The notes under the pieces: model-generated
The model's input: only the letters and a program-made list of their open reading frames with translations
Told to the model about the DNA's origin: nothing
Databases searched by the model: none
Program-made: the position numbers and the translations under genes
In this document: piece by piece, positions 36,673-48,679 of the stretch
Layout of the letters: every line of letters starts with the position of its first letter
Numbering within the stretch: position 1 is the stretch's first letter
NCBI RefSeq assembly: GCF_963924675.1
Contig: NC_089220.1
Span: forward strand, 159,625,270-159,689,269
From: Phocoena phocoena
Taxonomy: Eukaryota > Chordata > Mammalia > Artiodactyla > Phocoenidae
Direction of reading: 5' to 3'
Length of the DNA: 64,000 nucleotides

Positions 36673-38450
36673 GAGAATAGTTGTAAATCAATGGATGTTG
36701 AGAGTCTGTGGTGTTGGCTTGGCTGCCATCATCTTGTTGGAACAGAATTCAGTTCTGGATTTTGTCTCCTGTGTATCACTGCTGACCTTACGAATTTTTG
36801 GGGTGTATTTTGTAAATTTGCATACCCGAAGGATGGCAAGCCCCTTCAGAACACAAACTACGTTCACACTGCACCTTTATCATCTGTCCTCTGCGGCATC
36901 TTGGGCAAAGTGCGTAAACATTCTCATCCTGGGTCTGAGAACAATAGATCTTTTCTTGCTCAGAAAACTAAACAACTGGAAAACAGTTAAGACATAAAAG
37001 TCACATGAGAAGTACATGGCTTAACTCAACAGTCAGTATTTACATAGTTAATATAAAGTGGATCATTAACATATAAATATATTTGGAGAATGAAAGAGGA
37101 AAAAATAGAAATAGGTAGTTACGTTAAGTTCAGAAAAATCCTGTGAAAACACTGGCTCTAAAGTTAATATGTACCAGAATCATCGACTAAAATGGTTCCA
37201 GCGTTGCCACTGGGAGTGGGGCTTAGGGTGGGGCTGCTGTTTTTCATTAGGAACCTATAATCCTTTATTGTCAGAGTTCTTAGTTGAGACGACAGAATCC
37301 ACTCTAGCTTTTTTCTTAAGAAGACAGGAGTTTAAGGACTAGCTGGAGCTCCAGGAATCACGGGGAGATGTGAAGAGGCTGGGTTTCTACAGTGGTTCCA
37401 CACTGGGCTGCAGAAACGTCCACTGTCTGGACGCCCACTGCCCTGCTGAGAGCAGCAGCCTCCTCGCCACGAGGAGGCGAGCCTCCAGGTCAAAGGTGTG
37501 GGAGGTCAGCCGATGGGCAGAACCCACCTCCCACGGTCCAGAGTGGTGCTGAGAACCAGCAAGGCTAAAACACTGCTGGAAAGCTGGGTTTTTATGACAT
37601 GGAACTGTTCAAACAAATTTTATTTTTTGAAGGCAAGCATACATATTACTTTGATGAAAATAAAAAAAACTAAAAAAGAGAAGGGCTTTGTGAGCTGGAA
37701 GTAGAGCCAGCTTCTAGGCTTGTCAAGTACTTTTAATAGGATGAGTTGGCATTTTCACATGGTAGGTAGAAAGTTATTCGAAGGTTGGTTTTTAGCTCAC
37801 TTCATCTTAAGGGATGCGGTGTGGACCTCTTGCTGGCTGTAGTCAAGTACAGGGGAGGCCATGAGCCTGGTCCTTACCCAGGAAAGAAAGGCATTTGCAA
37901 AGCCAGTGCCTCTCCCCCGGTTTTGTTCCGAGCTCCTGACCTCCCCCGCTTCCCCAGGCCCCTTAAGATCGACATGTGAAACTTGATTATCCTAAAGCAG
38001 TCATCTGAAATCGCATTGTGTCAGGTCAGATGGCTGACTGAGCCTGGCCAGGGACAGGTGTCCATGGAGGAGAGAGGAAGTGGACACTCCAAGGGGCATA
38101 TTTATAGCAGTTGGAGTTAAAAATACAACCAGCCTGGTCCCAAAGCCTGGGCTGGATGCAATGGGGTGGACCTCTGTGATGAGTGAGACTCACAGTGCCG
38201 AGGAGCAGAGTGGGGTGGGGAGGAAGGCCCCTCGCCACAGAAAGCCCCAAGAGACGGCTCGCCCAGAGGTCTGTGATGCCATGAGGTGAGGTGACTAGTC
38301 ACCGGCAACCCGACGTCTCTTCCCACGTCTGGCTTCCTTGCCAGCTGGAGCTTAGATCGTGGAACACAGAGGGGAGCTGCAGGAACGCATTGATGAAATC
38401 TGCAGGGCAGGGGAGGACTTTCCAAAGAGATTCACATTTAATCACGTTTT
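36673..38450. other. Unique intergenic sequence
   Basis: No gene recognised in nearly 1.8 kb. Confidence 0.5.
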
Positions 38451-38454
38451 TTCC

Positions 38455-38640
38455 CCCCAAGTTTTACTGAGATATAGTTGGCATATAACATTGTCTTAGT
38501 TTGAGGCGTACAGCATAATGATTTGCTATACGTATATATAAGTATTGAGGAATGATCATGGTGGTAAGTTTCGGTAACAGCCATCACCTCACACAGTTAC
38601 TCTTTATTCACAAGCTGACTGACTGGCAGGTTTGTCACTG
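38455..38640 (-). repeat. L1 3' UTR fragment, antisense
   Basis: 'gttttactgagatatagttgg', 'cagcataatgatttgctata' and 'gtaacagccatcacctcac' form an older L1 3' end in antisense. Confidence 0.75.
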
Positions 38641-38747
38641 ATGTACATTGTGTTGTATCTATTGAAATGTGCTTCTGGAAAGAGATGGAACATTGGAGAA
38701 AACTGCTTCTGTGGTGAAAACATTGTTGCAAATTACAAAAACCACTC

Positions 38748-40890
38748 TTTTTTAATGAATGTAAAATTTTTATTCATTTCTTTTGGTACAAACTAGTGTT
38801 TATTTTAAAATAATATTTAGGAATTTATACTCACAGGACATGTTATAGTTAACATCCAAAGACAAAAAATATTTCGTGACAATTTATTATATACTTAGTA
38901 CTAAAAAGCTCCTAAATCTGAACAGTGTTGGCGTTACAAGATTAGAGAGTTGTTTTGGGCTAATGATTATTACAGAAAAACACTGAAGAAAATTTCAACC
39001 ATTACAATCGGTAAAGGTATAATTTTATATTTCATGAAGGACAGTAGTCATATTTAGCAATAGTCTCATTTATAGAGTATACTAACCTCGAGGTTGTATT
39101 TTGATGCTGTTTCTTTTCAATTCTCTTCTTGCAAATAACCAACAAGGCAGAAACTGCTTCCAACTGACAGTCCAAACAAAGGAGGAATCATGGCTAACCG
39201 TCTGGTTGCTAATATTTGTTAAAGGCAAATTGCAAACTTCTGAGAATGGTTCAACATCACCAAAAGGAGTAGAGTTGCTCCCTCTGACCACCTTATTCCA
39301 TGAAAAAAGTGTACTTTGACTTCTAAAATGGATTTCAAAAATTCAGTAGAAAGATTTAACAACTATCAACATTTCCAACACTGATTTTTCTAACACCCAG
39401 AAACATACACTTAGCAGTTATAAGACTAATTTGAAAAACTGAATACTATTATACAAATGCAAATTATTACTGTTAGCTAGTAGGAATAATCACTTGATTC
39501 TTAATCCTGTTTATATTTAATTATAAACATAAGACTGATTTTTAGAAGAGAAAGAATGAAGAACATCTCCATCATGTGTCTTTGTTCCCAATAATCCCTT
39601 TCAGATAGATCTGTGAAGTAACACAGAGCACAGTGTCGACATACCTTTCATTTCAAAGGCCAAAAAAAATGGGCCTTAAGTAGTGAGATCACTTCTATTA
39701 GGCTTTATATTAGTATCAATTAATGAGTTAATCAGTCAAACGAGTATCAGTTGATTTAATCTCGCCCAAATGAATGGGTCTCTGTTGGTTGATCAATGCA
39801 ATAGAGAAACTCTTGCAGGTAAGAAGTATCCAAGATATTCCACTGTGTCTGGGGTGGTGTCATAATGGTAGTGCCCACCTTCTTCATGATGACTGAAACA
39901 ATGAGTGTGCTCCAACCACAAATCAAACCCTGGGTCTCTGGAGATAAAAACTGGCAAACCAAAGGAGGCTTCATCTCAAAAACGTAACCATTTATTCAAG
40001 TCTTCATCAGAGTTCAATGGGCAGGAAGAAAATTCTACTGGCATAATGTGAATCTTCACTTTTCTCTTCTGAATCACGAAAGTACCTCCCATTCCTACAG
40101 GCTTATCTCAATAATGTTTTTCAAGAGTCTGTCTTGGGCATCCCTGGTGGCGCAGTGGTTGAGAGTCCGCCTGCCGATGCAGTGAACACGGGTTCGTGCC
40201 CCGGTCCGGGAAGATCCTACATGCTGTGGAGCGCCTGGGCCCGTGAGCCATGGCCGCTGAGCCTGTGCGTCCGGAGCCTGTGCCCCGCAACGGGAGAGGC
40301 CACAACAGTGAGAGGCCCGCGTACCAGAAAAAAAAAAGAGTCTGTCTCATACAAGTCACAAACTTAAGTTTTCCAGTTCTTCTTTTGGCTTTCACTTCAA
40401 TGACCTTTCCAGGTTGGCCTTCACTGGCAAAAAGATTAGCCAGTAATGCACACCCCAAATCATGATATTTCTCACTGTATTTCTCTAGTAGGCACCCTCC
40501 CTCTGCCGAGTTAACAGGAGCAAGGTAACTTCCATCCACAGGAGGTTTGTGTTCACTTTCTGTTTGAAAAACTGGCATAAACTCAGAATTGAATCCAAGA
40601 GTCTGAAATGGGCCTGCTCCTGCTCCAAAAACAAAAGCTCCAGGAAGCTGGATTTCTTTTAAGATTTTATTTAGATCATAAACTTTTTTTATTTATAAGA
40701 GGCAATAAGTAAGGCACACCTCCTACTTCTGCAATTCTAGTTTTCCCACAGATACCTTTTACGGGAAAGGTAAGTGGCTCCTTAGTCAAATTAGGGCAAT
40801 CAACTACAGACACCTGGACATCAGCAAAGTTATCCGTTAGCACCTTCTGCTGAACTCCCAAACTCCGGAACTCCATGCTCCAGCAGCCCT
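38748..40890 (-). pseudogene. C11orf54: Processed pseudogene of C11orf54 (ester hydrolase)
   Basis: Minus-strand translation follows the C11orf54 protein without introns: DNFADVQVSVVDCP and KGICGKTRIAEVGGVPYLLP near 40.7-40.85 kb, EKYSEKYHDLGCALLANLFA near 40.44-40.5 kb, and a C-terminus ending THSFGRD with TAA at 39758-39756. The parent is a zinc-dependent ester hydrolase with a His-rich metal site. Lesions seen: an A-run frameshift near 40684-40690; a SINE at 40135-40335; TGA at 40110-40108 in place of a glycine codon; a frameshift near 39980; and a further shifted segment at 39800-39960 that covers the HGEGGHYHYD-type metal site. The N-terminal 20 or so residues are poorly conserved. The 3' UTR probably runs to a T6 tract at 38748-38753 (poly(A) tail remnant), with TTTATT (AATAAA on the minus strand) 15 bases away at 38768. 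A dead retrocopy. No clear target duplication found. Confidence 0.93.
40135..40335 (+). repeat. CHR-2-type SINE inside the C11orf54 pseudogene
   Basis: 'tgggcatccctggtggcgcag' to an A11 tail. Flanked by aagagtctgtct at 40123-40134 and 40336-40347. It splits the retrocopy between the RQT and LEKHY codons, so it is younger than the retrocopy. Confidence 0.95.
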
Positions 40891-41270
40891 CCTTTCCACG
40901 TGCTGCCTCTCCCCTTCTGCGCAGGTCCTAAGCAGAGGCCCCGCCCCACGCTTGGACGTCTCCCCGCCTAGGCCCCGCCCCACGCTCCAACGTCCCGGAA
41001 ACGAAAGAAGGCTGCTGGGAGAGACGGGGAGCGGGCCTCTTCCCGCTTCCAGGAACCCAGTGTAGAGCGGGTCCCGCGTGAGGCCAGGGACGCGGATGCA
41101 GACCTCTGGGGCCTGTCGCAGGCCTGGATTAACTGACACACATGGCAGAGAGACGCCAGCTCCCAGGTACTGCCCGCCACCGTCCACCATCTAGGGAATG
41201 TGGCCGGGGACCCCCTCACGCACTACTCTGGGAGCGGGACGGGGCTGAGAAGAGGAGAAACACGCAGGGA
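40891..41270 (-). promoter_or_regulatory. CpG-rich GC-box block upstream of the C11orf54 retrocopy
   Basis: About 380 bases with roughly 30 CpG sites by eye, in an otherwise CpG-poor neighbourhood. It holds two GC boxes (ggccccgcccc) in a 34-base tandem duplication at 40936-40994, a CCGGAA ETS-like site at 40996-41001, a ctgcgcag NRF1-like half site near 40917-40924, and a CACGTG E-box near 40898. It lies directly 5' of the retrocopy in its orientation. It may be 5' UTR/first exon carried by the mRNA, or an unrelated orphan CpG island. The 117-codon minus-strand open frame here has no familiar features. Confidence 0.55.
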
Positions 41271-43434
41271 TGAGGCCTGACCAGGGAACGCCTGGGGGAC
41301 CCACATGTGAAATCTAAAAAAAGATGGGTGTTTTTTTTTTTTCAAGAGAGAAAGAGCTGGGAAGAAGCACACTAACAGGAGACCCGAGTGTGAGCGCACA
41401 TGTGCCTCCTTCCTTGCCTCCTGCACACGCTGCTGGGTTGATTACTCACCGTGGCTGGGCCGTGGGGGGAGGGGGGGGGGTGTCAGGCTTTGCCCTGGGG
41501 ATTTGGGCAATTACAGTTCTGAGTGTTGAAAAAAATAGTCTCATTGCGCCCATGGGCACCTCTGGATGCTCAGAGGGAAAGGTGTCAGCAGGGTCCTCGT
41601 CAAGCTGCCCAGATACCCTGACTAAAGGGGAGAATTACACGTATTGAACTCCCTGCGTTCTCTCCCCTTTACTCCTACCCACCTCTACTTCCCAGATCCC
41701 AAAGCAAAAAACAACACAAGAGTGACAGCGGTGGCCAGCTTACAGATAGAGAGCTGTGAAAAAAATCCAAAGTAGATTTTCAAGTCCACCCTGTTTATGC
41801 GACTTTCCAAGTGGTTAAGTCAATGATTCCCAGCCGCGGTTTTAGGACACCCCCAAGTGTCTTTATTCCAAGGGCGATCGTGAAATTCCAAAAATAAAAT
41901 GATTTTAAGTCCCTGCACTTTAAACTAAGCTCACACCTTGTACTCGTTACAAGCACACACTTTCAGAGGGAAAGAGATTGAGAAATCCAACAACAGTCTG
42001 ATTCCAACAGACCGGCCACAGCAATCAAAATACCACTTTGTATTTGGGTAACGCTTTGTGGCTTTGAGAGCACTTTCTGATTCCTGGGTTAGTGACTAAA
42101 CGTGTGAATTAATACAAAAGATGACTGTTCTAGCCTCCACATTGCACTAGAGGTAGGAACGGAGACGGGCCCTTCCTCTGGCATGAAGCTATCGCTATGT
42201 AGCTCATCTGTGAAGTTTCAGTCTGTCAGCGGCTGGTGGAGGTGCTGTTTGGAAAAAGCTGGTGGCCCAGGCCTGGGCGGCAGTGGCATTGCTTGGGCCA
42301 GGCAAACAGGGCTCTGCGGGGCCCGGGGTCATGGTCAAAGAGAAGGAAGGGCAGGCAGCTTCAGGCTGGCTTTCCCACTGGGCCAAGCAAGGCTGGAAGT
42401 TCTGGGGCGGCGGTGTGAGCAGCTGGCCAGGTTAGCAATGAGCTCATGAGCAGCAAAGCCCAGGCTGAAATCTGGGTCCGTTTCTTCCAGAGCTCACTCC
42501 CCTGTCAGCCTGCGGAGCTGCCTCTCGGTCGAATTCCTAGAACTGAGTTGTGTTCAGAGAAACTAGGGTCTGCTTATGTGGGGCTGCCTGCGTCCTAACA
42601 GGTTGATGTTTATTTTAAAGCAACACCACGGAAATTGCAGAACAGAGAGCAAACTTTTAAAGAAAGTTTTAAAGAAAATAAATATGAGACAAAAACTGAG
42701 AGAAGCGTTATGTGTCACGGAAACACAATTCGAAGAGGTTCAGAAGGCCTTCTGCTGAAGCAAGCAGAGCTTCCTCCTCCACTCTTACCTCTGGCCTCAC
42801 CCTTTAGCGCCGGCCCACCTGTTCACTCCCCCCTGAGGGGCTGATGTGCTGTATGCTTGTGGTTTTGATGCCTCGTGGGCAGGATGGCTCAGGGCCCCTC
42901 TCTGGAGAGGGACAACTCACTGAGAAAATGGCCAAGGGCAGAGAAACAGCTCCAAAGGCTGATAAGACCAGCCAGAAAGAGTTAGGCTGTAATTAGTGGG
43001 GTTTGGGTATCTGTCTCCAGAAATCTAGCCCAACAGGTACACTGAGTGTTTAAATAATGAACTAAAGTTAAAAACATAAAAATGCACATTATATGTGTGT
43101 TGTGAATGACATTCACATGCACCGTGTACAACTGTACTGAATACAGTTTTCCAGTCCGTACGTGAAACAATGTGGCAGATTAATAATTGTGGCAATCATA
43201 TTAGCTGTAGATGACCAACACATAAACCCACACGCTACTGTAATTTGGCAGTTTATTTGTATTTTAGGGAGTCACAACTAACGCTGCATAAGTACATCAA
43301 GGTTCACTTTATCAATTCAGGGACTGACTGTTGTATTATTTTATATTTCACTCTGAAAGATAGAATTAAAACATCTTTAGGGTAGAAAAACATATTTCAG
43401 AAAAAACTTTGTTTCCTCTTTAAATTGACCATAT
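41271..43434. other. Unique intergenic sequence
   Basis: Contains a G-run at 41463-41480 and a T-run at 41329-41342. No gene recognised. Confidence 0.5.
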
Positions 43435-43450
43435 CTGGCTATATACTTTT

Positions 43451-43648
43451 TTTTTTTTTTCAGTACACGGGCCTCTCACTGTTGTGGCCTCTCCCGTTGC
43501 GGAGCACAGGCTCCGGACGCGCAGGCTCAGCGGCCGTGGCGCACGGGCCCAGCTGCTCCGCGGCATGTGGGATCCCGGACCGGGGCACGAACCCATGTCC
43601 CCTGCATCGGCAGGCGGACTCTCAACCACTGCGCCACCAGGGAAGCCC
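43451..43648 (-). repeat. CHR-2-type SINE
   Basis: T-run then 'acgggcctctcactgttgtg' to 'gcgccaccagggaagcc'. Flanked by ctggctatatactttt at 43435-43450 and 43649-43664. A perfect 16-base duplication and low divergence suggest a young insertion. Confidence 0.96.
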
Positions 43649-43664
43649 CTGGCTATATACTTTT

Positions 43665-44319
43665 TAACTTATTTCAGTATTTTTACCATGGGTAGTTAGG
43701 TCTAAGCAACAAAAAGGAATTGTCATTCCCCAGGATATAATATACATGATAGAAAATGACTGTCCTTATGTATTCACACTGACACAGACAATTACAAAAG
43801 GGGCAGTCTGGGATCTACTTTATTTTCTGCAGTTGTCATGAAAAGCAATGTCTGTTTTCACTTGGGAAATGATACATTATAAAAATCAGGTCAAAAGATG
43901 CAGATAGTTGTCACTGTTTAGATGTAGCTTTAAACCCTGGAGAATGTTCTTAATGTTTTATTTCCCGTTCATTTAGTAGCTTCCATGACTAGGTTTGGGT
44001 GCAAGGAAATTTACTTCATGGAAAATCATGCACCACATAGTCTTAGTATACACTTTCAACAGTCAGGCATCGTCTCCAGATTTCGATTTTTCCAAAGTCC
44101 TGGCAGTTTGCTACACGTCGGTGATATCTGTTCATACTTTATATACTATTTTATGATGACTCAGGCGGATTCGGGTTATAAGTATCTTTAGGAGAACTGC
44201 ATCCTTTGTTTATTACAGAATATAGACAATGCTGCATGAATAATTTCTAGCCTAAGTGGATGGCAACCGCATACTTCTACTTGCTGAGGCCAAACTTTCA
44301 GAATCGTTTTTGATTCCTC
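43665..44319. other. Unique AT-rich intergenic sequence
   Basis: No gene or clear repeat. Confidence 0.5.
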
Positions 44320-45075
44320 TCACATTCTACATCCAAATCCCCCAGACAGTGCTTTTGACTCAACCTGTGGAATATATCCAGAATCTTCCCAGGGCTCACA
44401 GCTTCCCCTGCCATCCTGGAGTGAGGCCCCCTATTCGGGCACCGTCCTCCTGTCTGGTCCTCCTGCCCTGGCCCTGGTCCTCTTTCAGTCTGTTTTCTGC
44501 CCAGCAGGCAGAGTGTCCCTTTTAGAGCATGAGTCAGATCTTGTCACTGTCCTGTCCCAGCCCTGCCATGGCCCACCTCACTCAGAGGGAGAGTCAAAGT
44601 CCCCACGATGGTCAGCCAGGCCCACACTCCTCGCCCCCAGCTCCACACTCTGCACCAGCCACGCTGCCCTCTCCACCCTGCCTCCAGGCCTTTGCTCTCT
44701 CTTTCCAGATAGTCACTTGGCTGGTTCCTTCACCTTCTTCAAGTGTCGACCTAAATCTCGCCGCCTTATTGAAGCCTGGTGTGAATACTCCCATTTAGGA
44801 TGGGAAACCGTCCTGTCACAAACCTGTTCCCCCAAACAGTGCTGATCTCCCCATGCCACTCTCCTCCTCTTTCCGTAGCCCTTATCTATCACCCTTAGCA
44901 AACCGTAGAACTTGCCTATTTATTACGGTTATTGTCTGTTTTCTCCCTAACCTGAATGTACATTCTGGAAGGCAGGGATCTTTCTTTGTTCTGTTCACTG
45001 ATGCATCCCCAACTTGATAAATACCTGTTTATTTCAAGCGTCCAGAGGCACTTGATAAATACCTGTTGGAGGCAT
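44320..45075 (+). repeat. L2 LINE 3' end
   Basis: Long sense L2 stretch: 'tttagagcatgagtcagatc', 'gccatggcccacctcactca', 'caggcctttgctctctcttt', 'gtacattctggaaggcaggg' and 'tctgttcactgatgcatccc', ending at 'ttgataaatacctgttgga', which appears twice (a small duplication near 45014-45068). Confidence 0.9.
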
Positions 45076-46639
45076 CAGTGTGATGCCTCAATCTACCTAA
45101 CAGAGCAGCATCACATGGTCGCTCTGGTGAAGGCCTGTGGGGCTGCAGCCTATCCTCCCTGCACTGGGCTATGGCTCAGTCACGTCTTACCTGGAGAAGG
45201 ACCAGAGCCCAGCCTCCTTTGAGCTGAGTCTGCTGTCTTATAGATGGATTCATGGGTGCCTGTTTTTCTTTTCCTATTTAGCACCTTTAATTATCCTGAA
45301 AAACAATTTGAGTGTGATGGTAAATTAAAACATGTTTCTAACATGAGTAATTTTTTCTGATGTATGTGCTTTTCCAGGTTTGCAGGCAGGGCTGACCTCG
45401 TGAGTAGACCACTCATGTAGTCTTGTGCAGTTGGAAGGGTCTGAGGAAGGCCAGCTTGCCCCCAAATATCTTCCTTCTGGTGGCATGGCCCACCAGGAGG
45501 TTAATGGGCTGGAGGGACAGTTATTGAAGTTTGTGATGACTCCCACCTGGGGGAGGCAAGTCTTGATTGTTCACTTGGTTAGTGAAATCCTAAATGGTGA
45601 GAAATAGTATGGAAATGCATTAGCGAATGAGTTAAAGCTGGAAGCGTGAGAATGCATATTAGAGCAATGGCTTGTCGACGGCATGCCTGACGTTCACAGT
45701 GCAGTTTTCCTTTAATGCCCTTCAGAATGGAACTTCAGCGTCTGCATCGGTCAGGATGGGGCGGGAGGCTGCGTGGCGGTCCCTGGGCCAACCTGCCTGT
45801 GTTCCCTGAGGAGAGCTGACTGGCTGTCAGCTGAGGCTCAGTTCAGAGAAGGAACGCCTTAGAACGGCAGTCACCTACCAGACAAATAGCAAAAGCTCTG
45901 GGCACGTGGTGCCAAAGATGAACACTGCAGCTTTTGTTTGAAGGATTTTCCCGGATATTTCTGATCTATCCACCCGGAAGTTAATGCAAATGAATGCCGA
46001 CCATAAGTTAAGTCTGGACCAGCGGGTCTTCAGCCTTCCTCGGGAGCATTCGGGGCTGGCAGCTTTCCTACCAGAGACACGATCCACTCCCACACAAATG
46101 AGGAAGGGAAACAGCCTTGGGCCTTGAAGCCTACGGCTATTCAGACACGAGGCCTCGGAGGCCATGGGTGAGGAAGACAGGTCCCGCAGCATCTGTGACC
46201 GCAGTGCACAGACCGTCACCTTCTTTTCTCCCCACTGCAGTCAGGAAAGTGCAGGGTCTGGAAATGCACACAGTGAAAGAGGGGACACCCTGTTTGTACT
46301 GCGCACATCTGCGGTTTCTGAAGTGTAGGCTTGTCCACAAGTGTAACTTCTGCTACAACGCAACGTCTTTCTGCTGCTTCTCCCTGCTTGCAGCTGGGAG
46401 GCCTGGCAGGGACCGCCACTGGGCCTTTATTCGGTGGGTCTCACCAGGGCGCACGGGCACGGCCTCTGTTCTGAAGTCGCTAAAGCATTAGCGCAGGCCG
46501 TGGGTCCAGCCCTCGGCCCATCGCAGGCCTGCCCGGCTCTCTTTCCAGAGGGCGGAAGTCCCCGTCCTGCTTCCCAGTGTCCACCAGGCCACAGGTTGTC
46601 TGATCCAGGAGCTTCCATCTCCAGACAGGCCTGGATCTG
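45076..46639. other. Unique intergenic sequence
   Basis: No gene recognised. Confidence 0.5.
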
Positions 46640-46900
46640 GGGAGCGGGGCCGCGGTAGGATAAGGAGGAGCCTGGAAGGCGCAGGGCCTGGGGAGAGGTG
46701 GAGCCTGGGCTGGAAAGGGTGTGTCCTGGGTCGGGCCTGAACTTGGAGGGGCGTGGCCTCAACTTGGGCGGAGCCCGAGGTGGGGCAGGGTAGGCGGGAC
46801 CTGAAGTCCCCACCCGGGTTGGGTGGAGCCTAGGAAGGGGTGGGGCCCTAGGCGGAGCCTGTATTGGGAGGGGCGGGGCCCTGGTGGGCGGGGTCACCCT
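46640..46900. repeat. GC-box-rich degenerate minisatellite
   Basis: Six or seven diverged units of about 30-35 bases built around 'ggYggagcctg..ttgggagg' and 'ggggcgtggcct'. The GGGCGG/GGGGCGGGG cores are Sp1-type GC boxes on the plus strand (46767, 46861-46900 region). The minus-strand 156-codon open frame here is a proline-rich reading of the repeat. Confidence 0.8.
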
Positions 46901-47189
46901 CCCTCTGTTGGCTCAGGTCCCTCTAGGCAAAGCTGCAAGTCTTATCTGGAAGGCTTTCCTTGTGGAGTGATTGCAGGAAGGGTGATATGCTCTAGCCTTC
47001 TTGTGTTTGTCCTGTTCCTACCCTACACCCAGGGATAAGCTAACTGGTTCAAACAAACGGAGAAATGTGCCCCATCAGGGGCTCCAAGCGTTTTTCCCGG
47101 ACCAGGCTCCTGGCCATTAGAGTAGATGAGACAGACACAGGCCCCTTAGGAATGAGCTGCCTTACAGGTGAGATGAACTGTGACCTTCC
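46901..47189. other. Unique sequence
   Basis: No gene recognised. Confidence 0.5.
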
Positions 47190-47617
47190 ACGAATCAAAA
47201 TGCTTTTCAATGGTTTTATGGTTTAAAAAATCACAAAAGAAATACAAGATTATTGCTTAAAAAAATCAAAATGATGCTGTTGTATATGGAGTAAAAAGTG
47301 AAATCCTTCTTTATATTTCTTGCCCTCCACTCCCACTATCCACATGGGACACTGTTGTAAGCACTGTTGAAAGGTTTGGTGCACCTTTCTGGAGGTTTTC
47401 CTGTCCATTAAGTGTGAGTGCACACACAATCCGCATTAAACATACACATGGTATTTTTTTTTCTTTTTCTTATGTACATAGGGCTGTAGCTTACATACTC
47501 AAAACAAAAACACTGCATCAGGAGGGTGTTCCTAGCAGTATATTTGATCCATCTCATTCTTTTCAACCAGGGCATACCATTCCACAGTATGGGTGCAATC
47601 ATGAAAACATTTGGTGG
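47190..47617 (-). repeat. Old L1M-like fragment, antisense
   Basis: 'ggttttatggtttaaaaaatc', 'agtgaaatccttctttatat' and 'gggcataccattccacagta' point to an old L1 3' region read in antisense. It is interrupted by the MLT1 that follows. Confidence 0.5.
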
Positions 47618-48022
47618 CTGTATTAGTTTCCTGGAGCTGCCATTAAAAAAAATTACCACAGTCTTGGTGGCTTAAAACCACAGAAATTTGTTCTCTCACA
47701 ATTCTGCAGTCTAGAACTCCAAAATCAAGGTGTCAGCAAGACTGTGCTCCGGCAGGGCTCTGGGGGAGGATCCTTCCTTGCCTCTTCCAGTACTGGGGGC
47801 TCTAGGAAATCCTTGGTGGTCCTTGGCCTGCAGCTGCATCACTCCAGTCTGCCTCCATCTTCGTATGGCCTTCTCTGTGCATCTTCTCCTCTTTTTATAA
47901 GGACATTGAATTTGGGGCCCATCTTAACTAATTGCATCTTCAAAGACTGTTTACAAATAAGGTCACATTCTGAGGTTCTGGGTGGACACGAATTTTGGGG
48001 AACCACTATTCAACTCACTATG
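47618..48022 (-). mobile_element. MLT1-type MaLR LTR (nearly complete)
   Basis: Antisense from 'ctgtattagtttcctggagc' through 'ggcttaaaaccacagaaatt', 'ccttccttgcctcttccag', 'taaggtcacattctgaggtt' to 'caactcactatgg'. Solitary LTR; no internal region attached. Confidence 0.82.
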
Positions 48023-48117
48023 GTAACCATAGGTCTTGATGGCTTCATTTTACTGCCCATTGTCTGTCCCAGTCCAAACCCAGATGGAAGAGTCATGAGG
48101 GCCCATTCCTGAAGAAC

Positions 48118-48330
48118 TTTCCATTCATCCCATGAACAGCAATGGACTGAGCACCTGCTATGTGCTAGGCACCTAGATTAGAATAAACTGTGGGCAAGAC
48201 CGAGGCTCCGGCCTCACACAGGGCAATTGCTCTGTGACAAGGGCTATGTCTGTCATCAGAGAATCCCCATGCCTAACACAGTGCCTGGAGCTTAATAACT
48301 AAGTGTTCAATTAATGAATGAGTGAATAGA
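48118..48330. repeat. Old L2/MIR-class fragment
   Basis: 'actgagcacctgctatgtgc' and 'cacagtgcctggagcttaat' are typical old-repeat phrases, here close together. Confidence 0.55.
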
Positions 48331-48679
48331 TAAATGAGAGATAATAATAAAAAGCAGATAATAATAATACATAGTGGTATGATACTGCGATAGGGGCAAA
48401 GTACAGGGCAGCCAGAAGAGCAGCTGTAATCGAGACTTTGGGCGTTAGGGATGCTTTGTTGGATGAAATAACTCCTAAATTGGGACCTTACTGGAGTTAA
48501 TTAGGCAAAGAGTGTGGGGTCGGAGTGGGTGGAATGTTGTAAGCAGAGGAAAGGGTGGCTTGGCAGCTGGAGGTGAAACAGGTGTAGAGAATCAGAAGCC
48601 ATTAGCTGCTCAGGATGGGTCCTGAGCCGTCTCCGCGGGGGACAGTGGTAAAGGAAAAGCTGCAGGGCCCTCTAGAACA
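48331..48679. other. Unique sequence
   Basis: No gene recognised; an (ATA)n-like stretch near 48340-48375. Confidence 0.5.

Noticed and set aside
40108..40578. 156-codon C11orf54-like frame as a living gene
   Set aside because: The frame runs into a SINE and a stop; the flanking parts of the protein are in other frames, so it is a pseudogene.
46427..46897. 156-codon proline-rich minus-strand frame
   Set aside because: It is the translation of the GC-box minisatellite.
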